This document shows positions 1 through 7,992 of a stretch of DNA of 64,000 nucleotides, piece by piece (within the stretch, counting starts at the first letter, position 1; every line of letters begins with the position of its first letter). The notes below the pieces were generated by a model. That model was not told the origin of the DNA. It made no database searches and worked only from the letters and a program-made list of their open reading frames with translations. The position numbers and the translations under genes are program-made. Source of the DNA: Bacillota bacterium (GTDB lineage: Bacteria > Bacillota > Clostridia > Lachnospirales > Lachnospiraceae); contig JAEZZO010000052.1 in NCBI GenBank assembly GCA_023418475.1, positions 62,001 through 126,000 of the forward strand, given 5' to 3'.

Positions 1-284
1 GCAAGGCTGCTTTGTCCGAGCTTTTGAAGGATATCATAATTTTCCCTCAGCTCCTGGTGAATGTTGAGGTTCATGATAAGAAAGCTGTAAAGGATGATAA
101 GAAGGTTCAGGAGGTCGTAGAGGTCGTAGAGACGGAACTTGGCAGCGACGGGCGCGTACTGGTAAGGGAAAGTGGAACCGAACCATTAATCCGAGTGATG
201 GTAGAAGCCAAATCAGAAGAAATCTGCAAGCAACAAGCAGATAAAATTATTCAGGTATTAAAGAAACAGGGACATGTCCGCTAG
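1..284 (+). CDS. glmM: Phosphoglucosamine mutase, C-terminal fragment (gene starts before the window)
   Basis: The reading frame is open from the window edge (first full codon at base 3), so this is the last ~93 residues of a gene of about 450 codons. The motif RESGTEPLIRVMVE near the end is the phosphate-binding loop of domain 4 of alpha-D-phosphohexomutases, and the preceding stretch with FPQLLVNVEV is typical of GlmM. GlmM converts glucosamine-6-phosphate to glucosamine-1-phosphate in UDP-GlcNAc synthesis for peptidoglycan. The catalytic serine domain lies outside the window. The internal TTG at base 12 is not a real start. No clear terminator follows in the next 400 bases. Confidence 0.9.
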   Translation, partial: KAALSELLKDIIIFPQLLVNVEVHDKKAVKDDKKVQEVVEVVETELGSDGRVLVRESGTEPLIRVMVEAKSEEICKQQADKIIQVLKKQGHVR

Positions 285-427
285 ATTATATGATTGCAGT
301 TTCAAGTACAATTTTAAGATATGTCAGGATTTTGAGGTAAAAACGCTTGATTTTTATCTGAAAAACGAAAATATCTTATGGTAATGTTTAAAAGGTAGCA
401 AAATGGATCATGATAGAAAAAATAAAT

Positions 428-457
428 TTGATATTTACAGAATGACAGAGTTATATT
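428..457 (+). promoter_or_regulatory. Candidate sigma-A promoter for tig
   Basis: TTGATA (428-433) and TATATT (452-457) are separated by 18 bases. The rest of the 408-base glmM-tig gap (285-692) shows no coding potential, only this element and the hairpin array described next. The promoter is a consensus match only. Confidence 0.35.
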
Positions 458-581
458 ATACTATTGTCAAACTGTCTGCATCAAAAGACTAATTTTTATA
501 CTTTTTGAAGGAATAGAAAGCAGGATGAATATGCTTTCATATCAATCAGGTGAAGAATTAATTCCTGATAAGACAAATCAA

Positions 582-683
582 AAGGAGAAATCCATCTAAA
601 AGATCAGAAGGAGAAATCCTTTTAAAAACCAGGAGGAGAAATCCTCCACAATCAGGAGGAGAAATCCTCCACAATCAGGAGGA
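582..683 (+). repeat. Tandem SD-containing hairpin array in the tig leader
   Basis: Four imperfect repeats followed by a half copy lead straight into the tig start. Units at 608, 631, 654 and 677 are exactly 23 bases apart; a more diverged one starts near 582. The two best units (631-647 and 654-670) are AGGAGGAGAAATCCTCC: a 6-bp stem GGAGGA/TCCTCC closed by a GAAA (GNRA-type) loop. The 608 unit keeps the fold with altered bases (AAGGA/TCCTT). Each unit contains an SD-like GGAGG or AGGAG hidden in the stem. The last unit lacks the TCCTCC half, so its AGGAGGA (677-683) is free and lies 9 bases before the ATG at 693. Confidence 0.75.
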
Positions 684-692
684 TTATAGAGA

Positions 693-1979
693 ATGAGCGT
701 ACAAGTAGAAAAACTAGAAAAAAACATGGCAAAGCTTACGATAGAAGCTTCCGCTGAGGAATTTGATAATGCAATCCAGAAGGCATTTCATAAAAATAAG
801 AATAAACTTAATGTGCAGGGCTTCCGTAAAGGAAAGGCTCCCTATGCTCTTGTAGAGAAGATGTATGGCGCTGGTATATTTTATGAGGATGCTGCCAATG
901 AAATTATTCCGGAGGCATATGAAAAGGCTGCCAATGAAAGCGGATTAGAAATCGTTTCCAGACCTGATATTGATGTTGTTCAGGTTGAAAAAGGCAAGAA
1001 TTTCATTTTTACAGCAGAGGTAGCTGTAAAACCTGAGGTTACTTTAGGTCAATATAAGGGTATCGAAGTAGAGAAAAAAGAAGTTACCGTAACAGACGAA
1101 GAGGTTATGGCACAGGTTGATAAAGAGCGTGAGCAGAATTCCAGAACAATTACAGTTGATGACAGAGCAGTTGAAATGAATGATATTGCTGTAATTGATT
1201 ATGAGGGTTTTGTTGACGGAGTTGCATTTGAAGGCGGCAAGGGAGAAAATCATTCTCTTACGATCGGTTCCCATTCCTTTATCGATACCTTTGAAGATCA
1301 GCTGATCGGCAAGAATATTGGCGAAGAATTAGAGGTTAATGTAACCTTCCCTGCAGAATATCATTCACAGGATTTGGCAGGAAAGCCGGCTATGTTTAAG
1401 GTTAAGATCAATGAAATTAAAGTAAAAGAAATTCCGGCATTAGATGATGACTTTGCGCAGGATGTTTCCGAGTTTAATACATTAGAGGAATATAAAGGAA
1501 GTATTAAGGCAAACATTACACAGAGCAAGGAAAAAGAATTAAAAACAGCAAAAGAAAATGAGATAATCGAAAAGATTATTGATGATGCAAAGATGGATAT
1601 TCCGGAGCCTATGATTGATTCCCAGGTAAATCAGATGGCAGAGGAATTTGCACAGAGAATACAGTATCAGGGACTTTCTATCGAACAGTATTTCCAATTT
1701 ACAGGCATGGATGCTAAGAAGTTTATTGAAAGCTTAAAGCCTCAGGCTGTAAAACGTATTCAGAGCAGATTAGTATTAGAGGCTGTAGCAAAAGCAGAGA
1801 ACATTGAGACATCCGAAGAAGAGCTTGAAAAAGAACTTTCTGAAATGGCTGAAAGATATCAAATGGAAGAAGATAAATTAAAAGAATTAGTCGGTGAGAA
1901 AGAAAAAGAACAGATAAAAGCGGATATAGCAGTTCAAAAAGCAGTTGATTTTGTCGTAGAACAATCCAAAGAAGCATAG
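693..1979 (+). CDS. tig: Trigger factor (ribosome-bound chaperone / peptidyl-prolyl isomerase)
   Basis: 428 residues, normal length for the family. The ribosome-docking signature GFRKGKAP is at residues 43-50. A FKBP-type PPIase domain follows (about 150-240, containing the acidic DYEGFVDG and FEGGKGENHSL stretches), then a long charged helical C-terminal chaperone domain. The protein binds L23 at the ribosome exit tunnel and shields nascent chains. It is followed at 91 bases by clpP and then clpX, the conserved tig-clpP-clpX order of Firmicutes. The start is fixed by the AGGAGGA 9 bases upstream. Expression may be shaped by the unusual hairpin array in its leader. Confidence 0.97.
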   Translation: MSVQVEKLEKNMAKLTIEASAEEFDNAIQKAFHKNKNKLNVQGFRKGKAPYALVEKMYGAGIFYEDAANEIIPEAYEKAANESGLEIVSRPDIDVVQVEKGKNFIFTAEVAVKPEVTLGQYKGIEVEKKEVTVTDEEVMAQVDKEREQNSRTITVDDRAVEMNDIAVIDYEGFVDGVAFEGGKGENHSLTIGSHSFIDTFEDQLIGKNIGEELEVNVTFPAEYHSQDLAGKPAMFKVKINEIKVKEIPALDDDFAQDVSEFNTLEEYKGSIKANITQSKEKELKTAKENEIIEKIIDDAKMDIPEPMIDSQVNQMAEEFAQRIQYQGLSIEQYFQFTGMDAKKFIESLKPQAVKRIQSRLVLEAVAKAENIETSEEELEKELSEMAERYQMEEDKLKELVGEKEKEQIKADIAVQKAVDFVVEQSKEA

Positions 1980-2070
1980 ACTAATTTTAGACCGGACGAG
2001 GCATAGGATTTTCTGTAATATGCCAATTTACAGTAAAATAAATAAGCAGCAGGATAAGGAGGATAAGAAT

Positions 2071-2652
2071 ATGAGTTTAGTACCTTATGTCATTGAGCAA
2101 ACAAGTCGCGGTGAAAGAAGCTACGACATTTATTCCAGATTGTTAAAGGATAGAATTATTTTCCTGGGAGAAGATGTAAATGATGTTTCTGCCAGTCTGA
2201 TCGTTGCACAGCTGTTGTTTTTAGAGGCAGAAGATCCCGGAAAGGATATTAATTTCTATATCAACAGCCCGGGAGGTTCCGTAACAGCCGGTATGGCGAT
2301 CTATGATACGATGAATTATATAAAATGTGATGTATCTACAATTTGTATCGGTATGGCTGCCAGTATGGGAGCATTCCTGCTGTCAGGTGGTACAAAAGGT
2401 AAAAGATATGCGCTTCCGAATGCTGAGGTTATGATTCATCAGCCTTCAGGCGGTGCAAAGGGTCAGGCAACCGATATTAAAATTGTAGCTGACAATATTA
2501 TTAAAACTAGAAAAAAATTGAATGAAATCCTCGCTAAGAACACTGGTAAGCCACTTGAAGTAATCGAAGTGGACACAGAGAGAGATTATTATATGAGCGC
2601 GGAAGAAGCGCGTGATTACGGAATTATTGATGGAATATTTACCAGCAGATAA
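2071..2652 (+). CDS. clpP: ATP-dependent Clp protease proteolytic subunit
   Basis: 193 residues starting at ATG 2071, chosen because AAGGAGG lies just upstream and the product then begins MSLVPYVIEQTSRGERSYDI, the usual ClpP N-terminus; an upstream in-frame ATG at 2020 has no such site. The catalytic triad is visible: Ser98 (in AASMGA), His123 (in MIHQP) and Asp172 (in DTERD). ClpP forms the double-heptamer serine protease chamber fed by ClpX (next gene) or ClpC/ClpA-type ATPases. It removes ssrA-tagged and regulatory proteins in the cytoplasm. Confidence 0.97.
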   Translation: MSLVPYVIEQTSRGERSYDIYSRLLKDRIIFLGEDVNDVSASLIVAQLLFLEAEDPGKDINFYINSPGGSVTAGMAIYDTMNYIKCDVSTICIGMAASMGAFLLSGGTKGKRYALPNAEVMIHQPSGGAKGQATDIKIVADNIIKTRKKLNEILAKNTGKPLEVIEVDTERDYYMSAEEARDYGIIDGIFTSR

Positions 2653-2711
2653 TCACTGTAGCACACGTTCTAAGTGAAAACACATCCCAATAAGAATGAG
2701 GTGATTTGGCA

Positions 2712-4007
2712 GTGGCAGGAAAAACAGACGACAGAAAACAGCTGAGATGTTCCTTTTGCAATAAGACACAGGACCAGGTAAGAAAATTAATCGCAGGACC
2801 GGGAGTCTATATCTGTGACGAATGTATTGAGATTTGCAGTGAAATAATTGAAGAGGAATTTGAGGGTGAACCTGTAATTGATTCAGATATTAATTTATTA
2901 AAACCGGCTGAAATAAAAGCCTTCTTAGACCAGCATGTGGTCGGACAGGAGGAAGCGAAAAAAGTTCTTGCGGTTTCGGTCTATAATCATTACAAAAGGG
3001 TACTGGCAGAGAAGGATTTGGATGTTGAGTTGCAAAAGAGTAATATTCTGATGATAGGGCCCACTGGTTCCGGTAAGACTTATCTAGCACAAACACTGGC
3101 TAAGTTATTGAATGTTCCTTTTGCAATAGCAGATGCCACTGCACTTACCGAGGCAGGCTATGTAGGGGAAGATGTTGAAAATATACTTCTTAAAATTATT
3201 CAGGCATCCGATTTTGATATCGAACGTGCCCAGTATGGTATTATTTATATTGATGAGATTGATAAAATCACCAGGAAGTCGGAAAATACCTCAATAACCA
3301 GAGATGTTTCCGGTGAAGGTGTACAGCAGGCATTACTTAAAATACTGGAAGGTACGGTTGCATCTGTTCCGCCGCAGGGGGGAAGAAAGCATCCACATCA
3401 GGAATTTATTCAAATTGATACTACCAATATTTTATTCATCTGCGGCGGAGCATTCGACGGTCTTGAGAAGATTATCGAAGCCCGTATCGGACAGAAATCG
3501 ATTGGCTTTAATGCTCAGATTTTTGAAAAGAATAAAACGAATGTAGGGGAATTATTTAAACAGGTAATGCCGCAGGATCTTATTAAATTTGGTATGATAC
3601 CGGAATTTGTAGGCCGTGTGCCTGTTAATGTAGCACTGGATATGCTGGATGAAGCAGCCTTAATTCGTATTCTAACAGAGCCTAAAAACGCTATCACAAA
3701 GCAGTATAAAAAGTTATTTGAGCTTGACGGCGTAGAACTTGAATTTGAGGAAGATGCGCTCGAAGAGATTGCAAAACAGTCCTTCCAAAGAAAAATCGGC
3801 GCCAGAGGTCTTCGTGCCATTATGGAAAAGGTAATGATGGATTCGATGTATAGTATTCCTTCTGATACCAGCACAGTCAAATGTATCATCACGAAGGAAG
3901 CTGTAATTGGTACAGAAAAGCCGAGATTGGTAATATCGGAGGATAATATAGCAAGAAAACCAATTACGAAGCGCGGTTCCAAGAAGAGTAAGGATGAAAT
4001 TGCATAA
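2712..4007 (+). CDS. clpX: ATP-dependent Clp protease ATP-binding subunit ClpX
   Basis: About 431 residues. An N-terminal C4 zinc-binding domain (CSFC ... CDECIEIC) precedes the AAA+ module with Walker A GPTGSGKT, Walker B IIYIDEIDKI and the pore-loop/sensor regions expected of ClpX. The GTG at 2712 is preferred as start because GAGGTGA (2698-2704) is 7 bases upstream; the in-frame TTG at 2706 sits almost on top of that SD. ClpX unfolds tagged substrates and threads them into ClpP. In many Clostridia and Bacillus a lon gene comes between clpX and engB; here only 153 bases separate them. Confidence 0.97.
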   Translation: MAGKTDDRKQLRCSFCNKTQDQVRKLIAGPGVYICDECIEICSEIIEEEFEGEPVIDSDINLLKPAEIKAFLDQHVVGQEEAKKVLAVSVYNHYKRVLAEKDLDVELQKSNILMIGPTGSGKTYLAQTLAKLLNVPFAIADATALTEAGYVGEDVENILLKIIQASDFDIERAQYGIIYIDEIDKITRKSENTSITRDVSGEGVQQALLKILEGTVASVPPQGGRKHPHQEFIQIDTTNILFICGGAFDGLEKIIEARIGQKSIGFNAQIFEKNKTNVGELFKQVMPQDLIKFGMIPEFVGRVPVNVALDMLDEAALIRILTEPKNAITKQYKKLFELDGVELEFEEDALEEIAKQSFQRKIGARGLRAIMEKVMMDSMYSIPSDTSTVKCIITKEAVIGTEKPRLVISEDNIARKPITKRGSKKSKDEIA

Positions 4008-4043
4008 TACAGACTGAAAACAGCAGATAATAAATCAGACAAG

Positions 4044-4095
4044 AAGGGGATATTACAAAACATAGTAAATATGTTTTGCAGCATCCTCTTTTTTA
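4044..4095 (+). terminator. Rho-independent terminator after clpX
   Basis: Nested stem: AAGGGGA (4044-4050) with TCCTCTT, and AAAACATA with TATGTTTT around a GTAAA loop, followed by a run of T. It separates clpX from engB, suggesting that engB has its own promoter or depends on readthrough. Confidence 0.65.
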
Positions 4096-4160
4096 CCTTC
4101 CTGATTTATGATAACCTGCTTGACAATATACACGTTGTTTACCAGAAACGGAGGAAATAA

Positions 4161-4769
4161 GTGATAATCAAAAATGTAAGTTTAGAGACAGTTTGCGGAA
4201 TTACAAGTGTTTTACCGGAGAATGACAAGCCTGAGATCGCGTTTGCAGGAAAATCTAATGTGGGAAAATCTTCTTTGATTAATGCATTGATGAACCGGAA
4301 GTCTTTGGCCAGAACCTCGGGACAGCCGGGAAAGACGCAAACCATCAACTTTTATAATATTAATGATGAATTATATTGTGTTGATTTACCGGGGTATGGT
4401 TATGCAAAAGTATCGGAAGCGGTAAAGGAAAAATGGGGTAAAATGATCGAAAAATATTTAAAAACCTCGAAACAGCTTAAAATCGTTTTCCTTCTTCTGG
4501 ATATCCGCCATGAGCCATCTGTAAATGATAAAAACATGTATGACTGGATCATATATCAGGGTTTTCAGCCGATTATTATTGCAACAAAGCTGGATAAGAT
4601 TAACAGAAGCCAGAAGGAGAAGCAAATTAAAATAATAAGGGAAGGTCTTAAGGCACTCCCGAGTACAAAAATACTGCCCTTTTCTTCCTTAACAAAGCAG
4701 GGCAGGGATGAGATCTGGGATTGCATTGATATGATCTGCGGATTACAAGAAGAAACGCCAAAAGCCTGA
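4161..4769 (+). CDS. engB: Ribosome-biogenesis GTPase EngB (YsxC/YihA)
   Basis: 202 residues, usual length. G1 is GKSNVGKSS, G3 DLPGYG and G4 TKLDK, with the TSGQPGKTQTINFY switch segment typical of the TrmE-Era-EngA-EngB superfamily. It is an essential GTPase for assembly of the large ribosomal subunit. The start is GTG at 4161, with GGAGG about 7 bases upstream. It ends 35 bases before the convergent end of the DUF4364 gene. Confidence 0.95.
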   Translation: MIIKNVSLETVCGITSVLPENDKPEIAFAGKSNVGKSSLINALMNRKSLARTSGQPGKTQTINFYNINDELYCVDLPGYGYAKVSEAVKEKWGKMIEKYLKTSKQLKIVFLLLDIRHEPSVNDKNMYDWIIYQGFQPIIIATKLDKINRSQKEKQIKIIREGLKALPSTKILPFSSLTKQGRDEIWDCIDMICGLQEETPKA

Positions 4770-4804
4770 GCCGGCGGTCTTTCTACTAGAGAGGCATTCT
4801 CATT

Positions 4805-5320
4805 TTACAACAAAGCGGACATTAGATAGGAATAGATATCAGAGCTTTTTTCTCTCCAGTTGTTACAAAGCTGTATGGCTTCTTCTTCTGTTGTAACAGT
4901 AAGTGACAAATCGATTATCGGAGTATCTCTTTCCACAACACATAAATGAGCTGCAAACTCACCTTTTTTTACCTGATAGAATTCTGCCCTGGTAGAAACT
5001 TCTTCCTGCAGCTCATATTTATTTTGAGACAGATATGCTTCAATATCTTCCTTAATTCCCGCAGAGATCATATTATCGAAAAAGAGCAGTGTCTGTATGC
5101 CACTTTCCGTTATATGGTATAAGGTACTGTTTCGAATTGTTTTTGTTGTCAGGAAGGCATCATCGATCAATTCAGAGATTGCCCGTTGGATATTAAAATA
5201 GTTTGTATATTCTTTTTCTAATATAAATGCAGTCAGCTGCGCATTGGTTAGCGGAAAGTTGACTCGGCTTAGAATATATAAAATCATTAATTTATACAAC
5301 ATGAAAGTATCCGATTGCAT
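4805..5320 (-). CDS. DUF4364 family protein, winged-helix type
   Basis: 171 residues. The N-terminal ~80 residues look like a winged helix (LYILSRVNFPLTNAQLTAFI, then a second helix and LYHITESGIQTLLFF), the family pattern of DUF4364 found throughout Clostridia. The C-terminal half is a small alpha/beta region of unknown role. AGGAGG precedes the ATG. It is last in a minus-strand run after malic enzyme and the radical SAM gene, 45 bases downstream of the latter. A DNA-binding role is inferred from fold resemblance only. Confidence 0.75.
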   Translation of the reverse strand: MQSDTFMLYKLMILYILSRVNFPLTNAQLTAFILEKEYTNYFNIQRAISELIDDAFLTTKTIRNSTLYHITESGIQTLLFFDNMISAGIKEDIEAYLSQNKYELQEEVSTRAEFYQVKKGEFAAHLCVVERDTPIIDLSLTVTTEEEAIQLCNNWREKSSDIYSYLMSALL

Positions 5321-5365
5321 GATTTCCTCCTTTTGAACTGTAACAGTGAGTAAGCCAGAAGATGC

Positions 5366-6304
5366 TTACGGCAGCGGTTTGAAATATTTACCCTGATAAC
5401 TGTCCCTTTCCTTCAGTTGTTGATGAATACGGTTTAATACCAGCCTTTTATTGCCGCTCCATAGAGGAGCCAGGAGAAGATTCTTTGGTCCATCACCAGT
5501 AATACGATGAATAACCATTTGCTCTGGAAGCAGCTCCAGACAGGAAATCAGTATATCAATATAATCCTCCATGGATAATAGATCTGTAAAAATACCTTTC
5601 TCATAAAATGTTCCTAAGTCCGTTCCTCTTAAAATGTGCAACAGCTGAAGCTTAATTCCATCTACCGGAAGTCTGGATATATATTCCATCGTTTTTAACA
5701 TATCATGTTTTGTTTCGTTTGGCAAGCCCAGAATGGTATGGACAATAACGGTGATACCAAGATGATGCAGCAAAAGAGTCTTCTCTTCAAATAAAGGAAG
5801 CAGATAACCACGGCGTATGAAGAGAGCACTCTGTTCATGAATCGTTTGAAGACCTAACTCAAGCCAGACTGGCTTGATCCGGTTGAGTTCATTTAATAAT
5901 GAAATGACATCGTCATTTAGACAATCCGGTCTTGTGGCAATAGACAGGATGACAATATCGGGATGAGTGATTGCTTCAAAAAAAATAGACCGCAAATAGG
6001 AAATTGGTGCGTGTGTGTTGGTATATGCTTGAAAATAGGCGATATAACGTACCTTATCAGGTTCTTTTAATTTTGGGAGAATAAGCTTTTTCGCTTCTTC
6101 AATCTGATCCGTAACAGAATTGTGAAAAGTGGCGGCAAAATCCCCGGAACCGCCTTCGCTGCAGAAAATGCAGCCGCGGGTATCTATGGTGCCATCCCGA
6201 TTAGGACAGCTCATGCCGCCATTTAATGAAAGTTTATATATTTTATGACCATAAGTTTTCTTTAACTCATAATCCAGAGAATGATAACGCTTCTGATCCC
6301 ACAT
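5366..6304 (-). CDS. TIGR01212-type radical SAM protein (YhcC/YtqA family)
   Basis: 312 residues. The cluster-binding cysteines are in CPNRDGTIDTRGCIFC, a spacing characteristic of the YhcC/YtqA group rather than the plain CxxxCxxC motif. The preceding KLSLNGGM and following SEGGSGDFA are also family features. LELGLQTIHEQS and TVIVHTILGLPNET fit an Elp3-like radical SAM TIM barrel. The molecular reaction is not established for the family; a tRNA or small-molecule modification role is plausible. Its SD (AGAGG) overlaps the stop codon of the malic enzyme gene 10 bases upstream, so the two are translationally linked. Confidence 0.88.
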   Translation of the reverse strand: MWDQKRYHSLDYELKKTYGHKIYKLSLNGGMSCPNRDGTIDTRGCIFCSEGGSGDFAATFHNSVTDQIEEAKKLILPKLKEPDKVRYIAYFQAYTNTHAPISYLRSIFFEAITHPDIVILSIATRPDCLNDDVISLLNELNRIKPVWLELGLQTIHEQSALFIRRGYLLPLFEEKTLLLHHLGITVIVHTILGLPNETKHDMLKTMEYISRLPVDGIKLQLLHILRGTDLGTFYEKGIFTDLLSMEDYIDILISCLELLPEQMVIHRITGDGPKNLLLAPLWSGNKRLVLNRIHQQLKERDSYQGKYFKPLP

Positions 6305-6314
6305 GGGAAAGCCT

Positions 6315-7469
6315 CTACTTTCTGATATGGGCTTTTACCGCATCGCTGACCACATTGCTAACTCTAGGGTCGAAGGCCTGGGGCATAATATTGTCTTCGC
6401 ACAAATCTTTTTCTTCCACGAGACCAGCTATGGCGTTAGCGGCAGCCAGCTTCATTTCTTCTGTAATTTGTGTGGCGCGTCCCTCTAAAGCCCCTTTAAA
6501 AATGCCAGGAAAAGCAACTACATTATTTACTTGATTAGGAAAATCGGAGCGTCCGGTAGCGACAACTCTTGCTCCGGCTTCTTTAGCCAGGTCAGGCATA
6601 ATTTCCGGTGTCGGATTTGCCATTGCAAAAATAATTGCATCTTGATTCATAGATGCGACCATTTCTTTTGAGACAATATTCGGAGCAGACACACCGACGA
6701 ACAAATCGGCTCCCTTCAAAGCATCGGATAGAGTACCCTTTTGATTTTCTAGATTTGTTACGGATAGCATCTCTGTTTGCATCCAGTTCAGATTCTCATA
6801 GTCACGATGAATAATTCCATTTCTGTCACAGAGAGTAATATGACGGAAACCATAAGTCAGTAAAAGCTTACAGATTGCTATTCCTGCAGAACCGGCGCCG
6901 TTTATTACTACTTTACAGCTTTCCTTCCCCTTGCCGGTGACCTTAAGCGCATTGATTGCAGCCGCCAATACAACAATTGCCGTACCGTGCTGATCGTCAT
7001 GGAAGACAGGAATATCCAGCATCTTTTTTAATCGTTCTTCAATTTCAAAGCATCTGGGGGCAGAGATATCCTCGAGATTAATCCCTCCAAAAGCAGGAGC
7101 AATTGCTGCAATAGTTTTAATGATTTCTTCAGTATCCTGCGTATCAAGACAGATGGGAACAGCATTTACACCACCGAATTCTTTAAAAAGAACAGCCTTC
7201 CCTTCCATGACGGGCATCGCAGCGTAGGGACCTATATTACCAAGTCCAAGAACAGCACTACCGTCCGAAATGACAGCAATTGTGTTTGCCTTAATAGTAT
7301 ATTTGTAAGCTGCTTCCTTATCCTGCGCTATTACTCTGCAAGGTTCAGCAACACCCGGGGTGTACGCAATTGACAGATCTTCCCTTGATTTTACGGTGCA
7401 TTTGGAAGCAATCTCCAACTTTCCGTTCCATTCTTCATGCATTTTTAATGCCTGTTCATTCATATTCAT
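6315..7469 (-). CDS. NAD(P)-dependent malic enzyme
   Basis: 384 residues, the short bacterial malic enzyme class. N-terminal segments LSIAYTPGVAEPC, VISDGSAVLGLGNIG and MPVMEGKAVLFKEFGG form the malate/metal site; VFHDDQHGTAIV carries the metal aspartates; INGAGSAGIAICKLL is the Rossmann dinucleotide motif. It decarboxylates malate to pyruvate. The ATG at 7469 is chosen over one four codons upstream because the upstream sequence aligns with the dispersed leader cassette, which always ends at the start codon with AATGRGGNAAATTATG. It heads a minus-strand operon with the radical SAM and DUF4364 genes. Cofactor preference cannot be read from the sequence. Confidence 0.93.
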   Translation of the reverse strand: MNMNEQALKMHEEWNGKLEIASKCTVKSREDLSIAYTPGVAEPCRVIAQDKEAAYKYTIKANTIAVISDGSAVLGLGNIGPYAAMPVMEGKAVLFKEFGGVNAVPICLDTQDTEEIIKTIAAIAPAFGGINLEDISAPRCFEIEERLKKMLDIPVFHDDQHGTAIVVLAAAINALKVTGKGKESCKVVINGAGSAGIAICKLLLTYGFRHITLCDRNGIIHRDYENLNWMQTEMLSVTNLENQKGTLSDALKGADLFVGVSAPNIVSKEMVASMNQDAIIFAMANPTPEIMPDLAKEAGARVVATGRSDFPNQVNNVVAFPGIFKGALEGRATQITEEMKLAAANAIAGLVEEKDLCEDNIMPQAFDPRVSNVVSDAVKAHIRK

Positions 7470-7555
7470 AATTTCCCTCATTCCTGTGCATATTATGTTT
7501 GCACCGAGGATTACGCAGGTACAAACTTTGTGAGTAAAAGTGATTTTCTTTCACG
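7470..7555 (-). repeat. Leader cassette copy A3 (type A) ahead of malic enzyme
   Basis: Read on the minus strand, it aligns with the leaders at 19617-19748 and 20897-21030. It has a hairpin GTGAAAG/CTTTTAC, a second stem GTTTGTACC/GGTGCAAAC with CTGCGT near the loop, then the SD region AATGAGGGAAATT abutting the ATG. The second stem pairs through different bases than in the other copies, so structure is kept while sequence changes. The GCGC hairpin of the other copies is reduced here. Confidence 0.65.
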
Positions 7556-7854
7556 CTTTCCTCGCATTATATATTTCAGTATTTTCGATACAAATTCTTT
7601 CCCTGTTATATTAACACTATAAAATAGGTAAATCAAGCATATCCTATCAATTAACTTGGAGGCCAATTGCAGTCGCGTTTAAGTTTATATCAGCCTGGTT
7701 CTTCTGCCATAGAGCTGCGAAAATGTAAATACTTTTTACTTGGAGGTACTTACCGCATATATGGCCTCGAATGAAGTTATAATACTAATCATTATTTATG
7801 TGAAAATAAACAAAAAATGTAAGAAATTAGGATATAAGGCTTATAAGAAAACAC

Positions 7855-7883
7855 TTTCTTTTCTTGTTTTGTTGTTGTATAAT
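7855..7883 (+). promoter_or_regulatory. Possible rho promoter
   Basis: TATAAT at 7878-7883 lies 110 bases before rho; the 17-base-spaced -35 (TTTCTT) is poor. The rest of the 437-base gap (7556-7992) holds no convincing gene. A 61-codon open frame at 7740-7925 has no family resemblance. Two short similar strings (ACTTGGAGG at ~7655 and ~7739) are seen without an explanation. Confidence 0.35.
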
Positions 7884-7992
7884 AAAAAAATAATCAAGGA
7901 TAATCTTTGGAGATTTTTCTCATAAAATTCTTAATCATCTCTATATCACGTTCCGTAAGAGAATCCAATTTAAAACTAAAGGAGTAGTATCA

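Noticed and set aside
582..683. 23-bp spaced repeats as a CRISPR array
   Set aside because: There are no variable spacers of constant length; the units abut and form SD-containing hairpins.
3515..4084. 189-codon minus-strand open frame over clpX
   Set aside because: Serine/isoleucine-rich translation of the clpX antisense; clpX is unambiguous in this region.
7740..7925. 61-codon plus-strand open frame before rho
   Set aside because: Skewed composition (I, K, L, Y), no family resemblance, and it contains the likely rho promoter.
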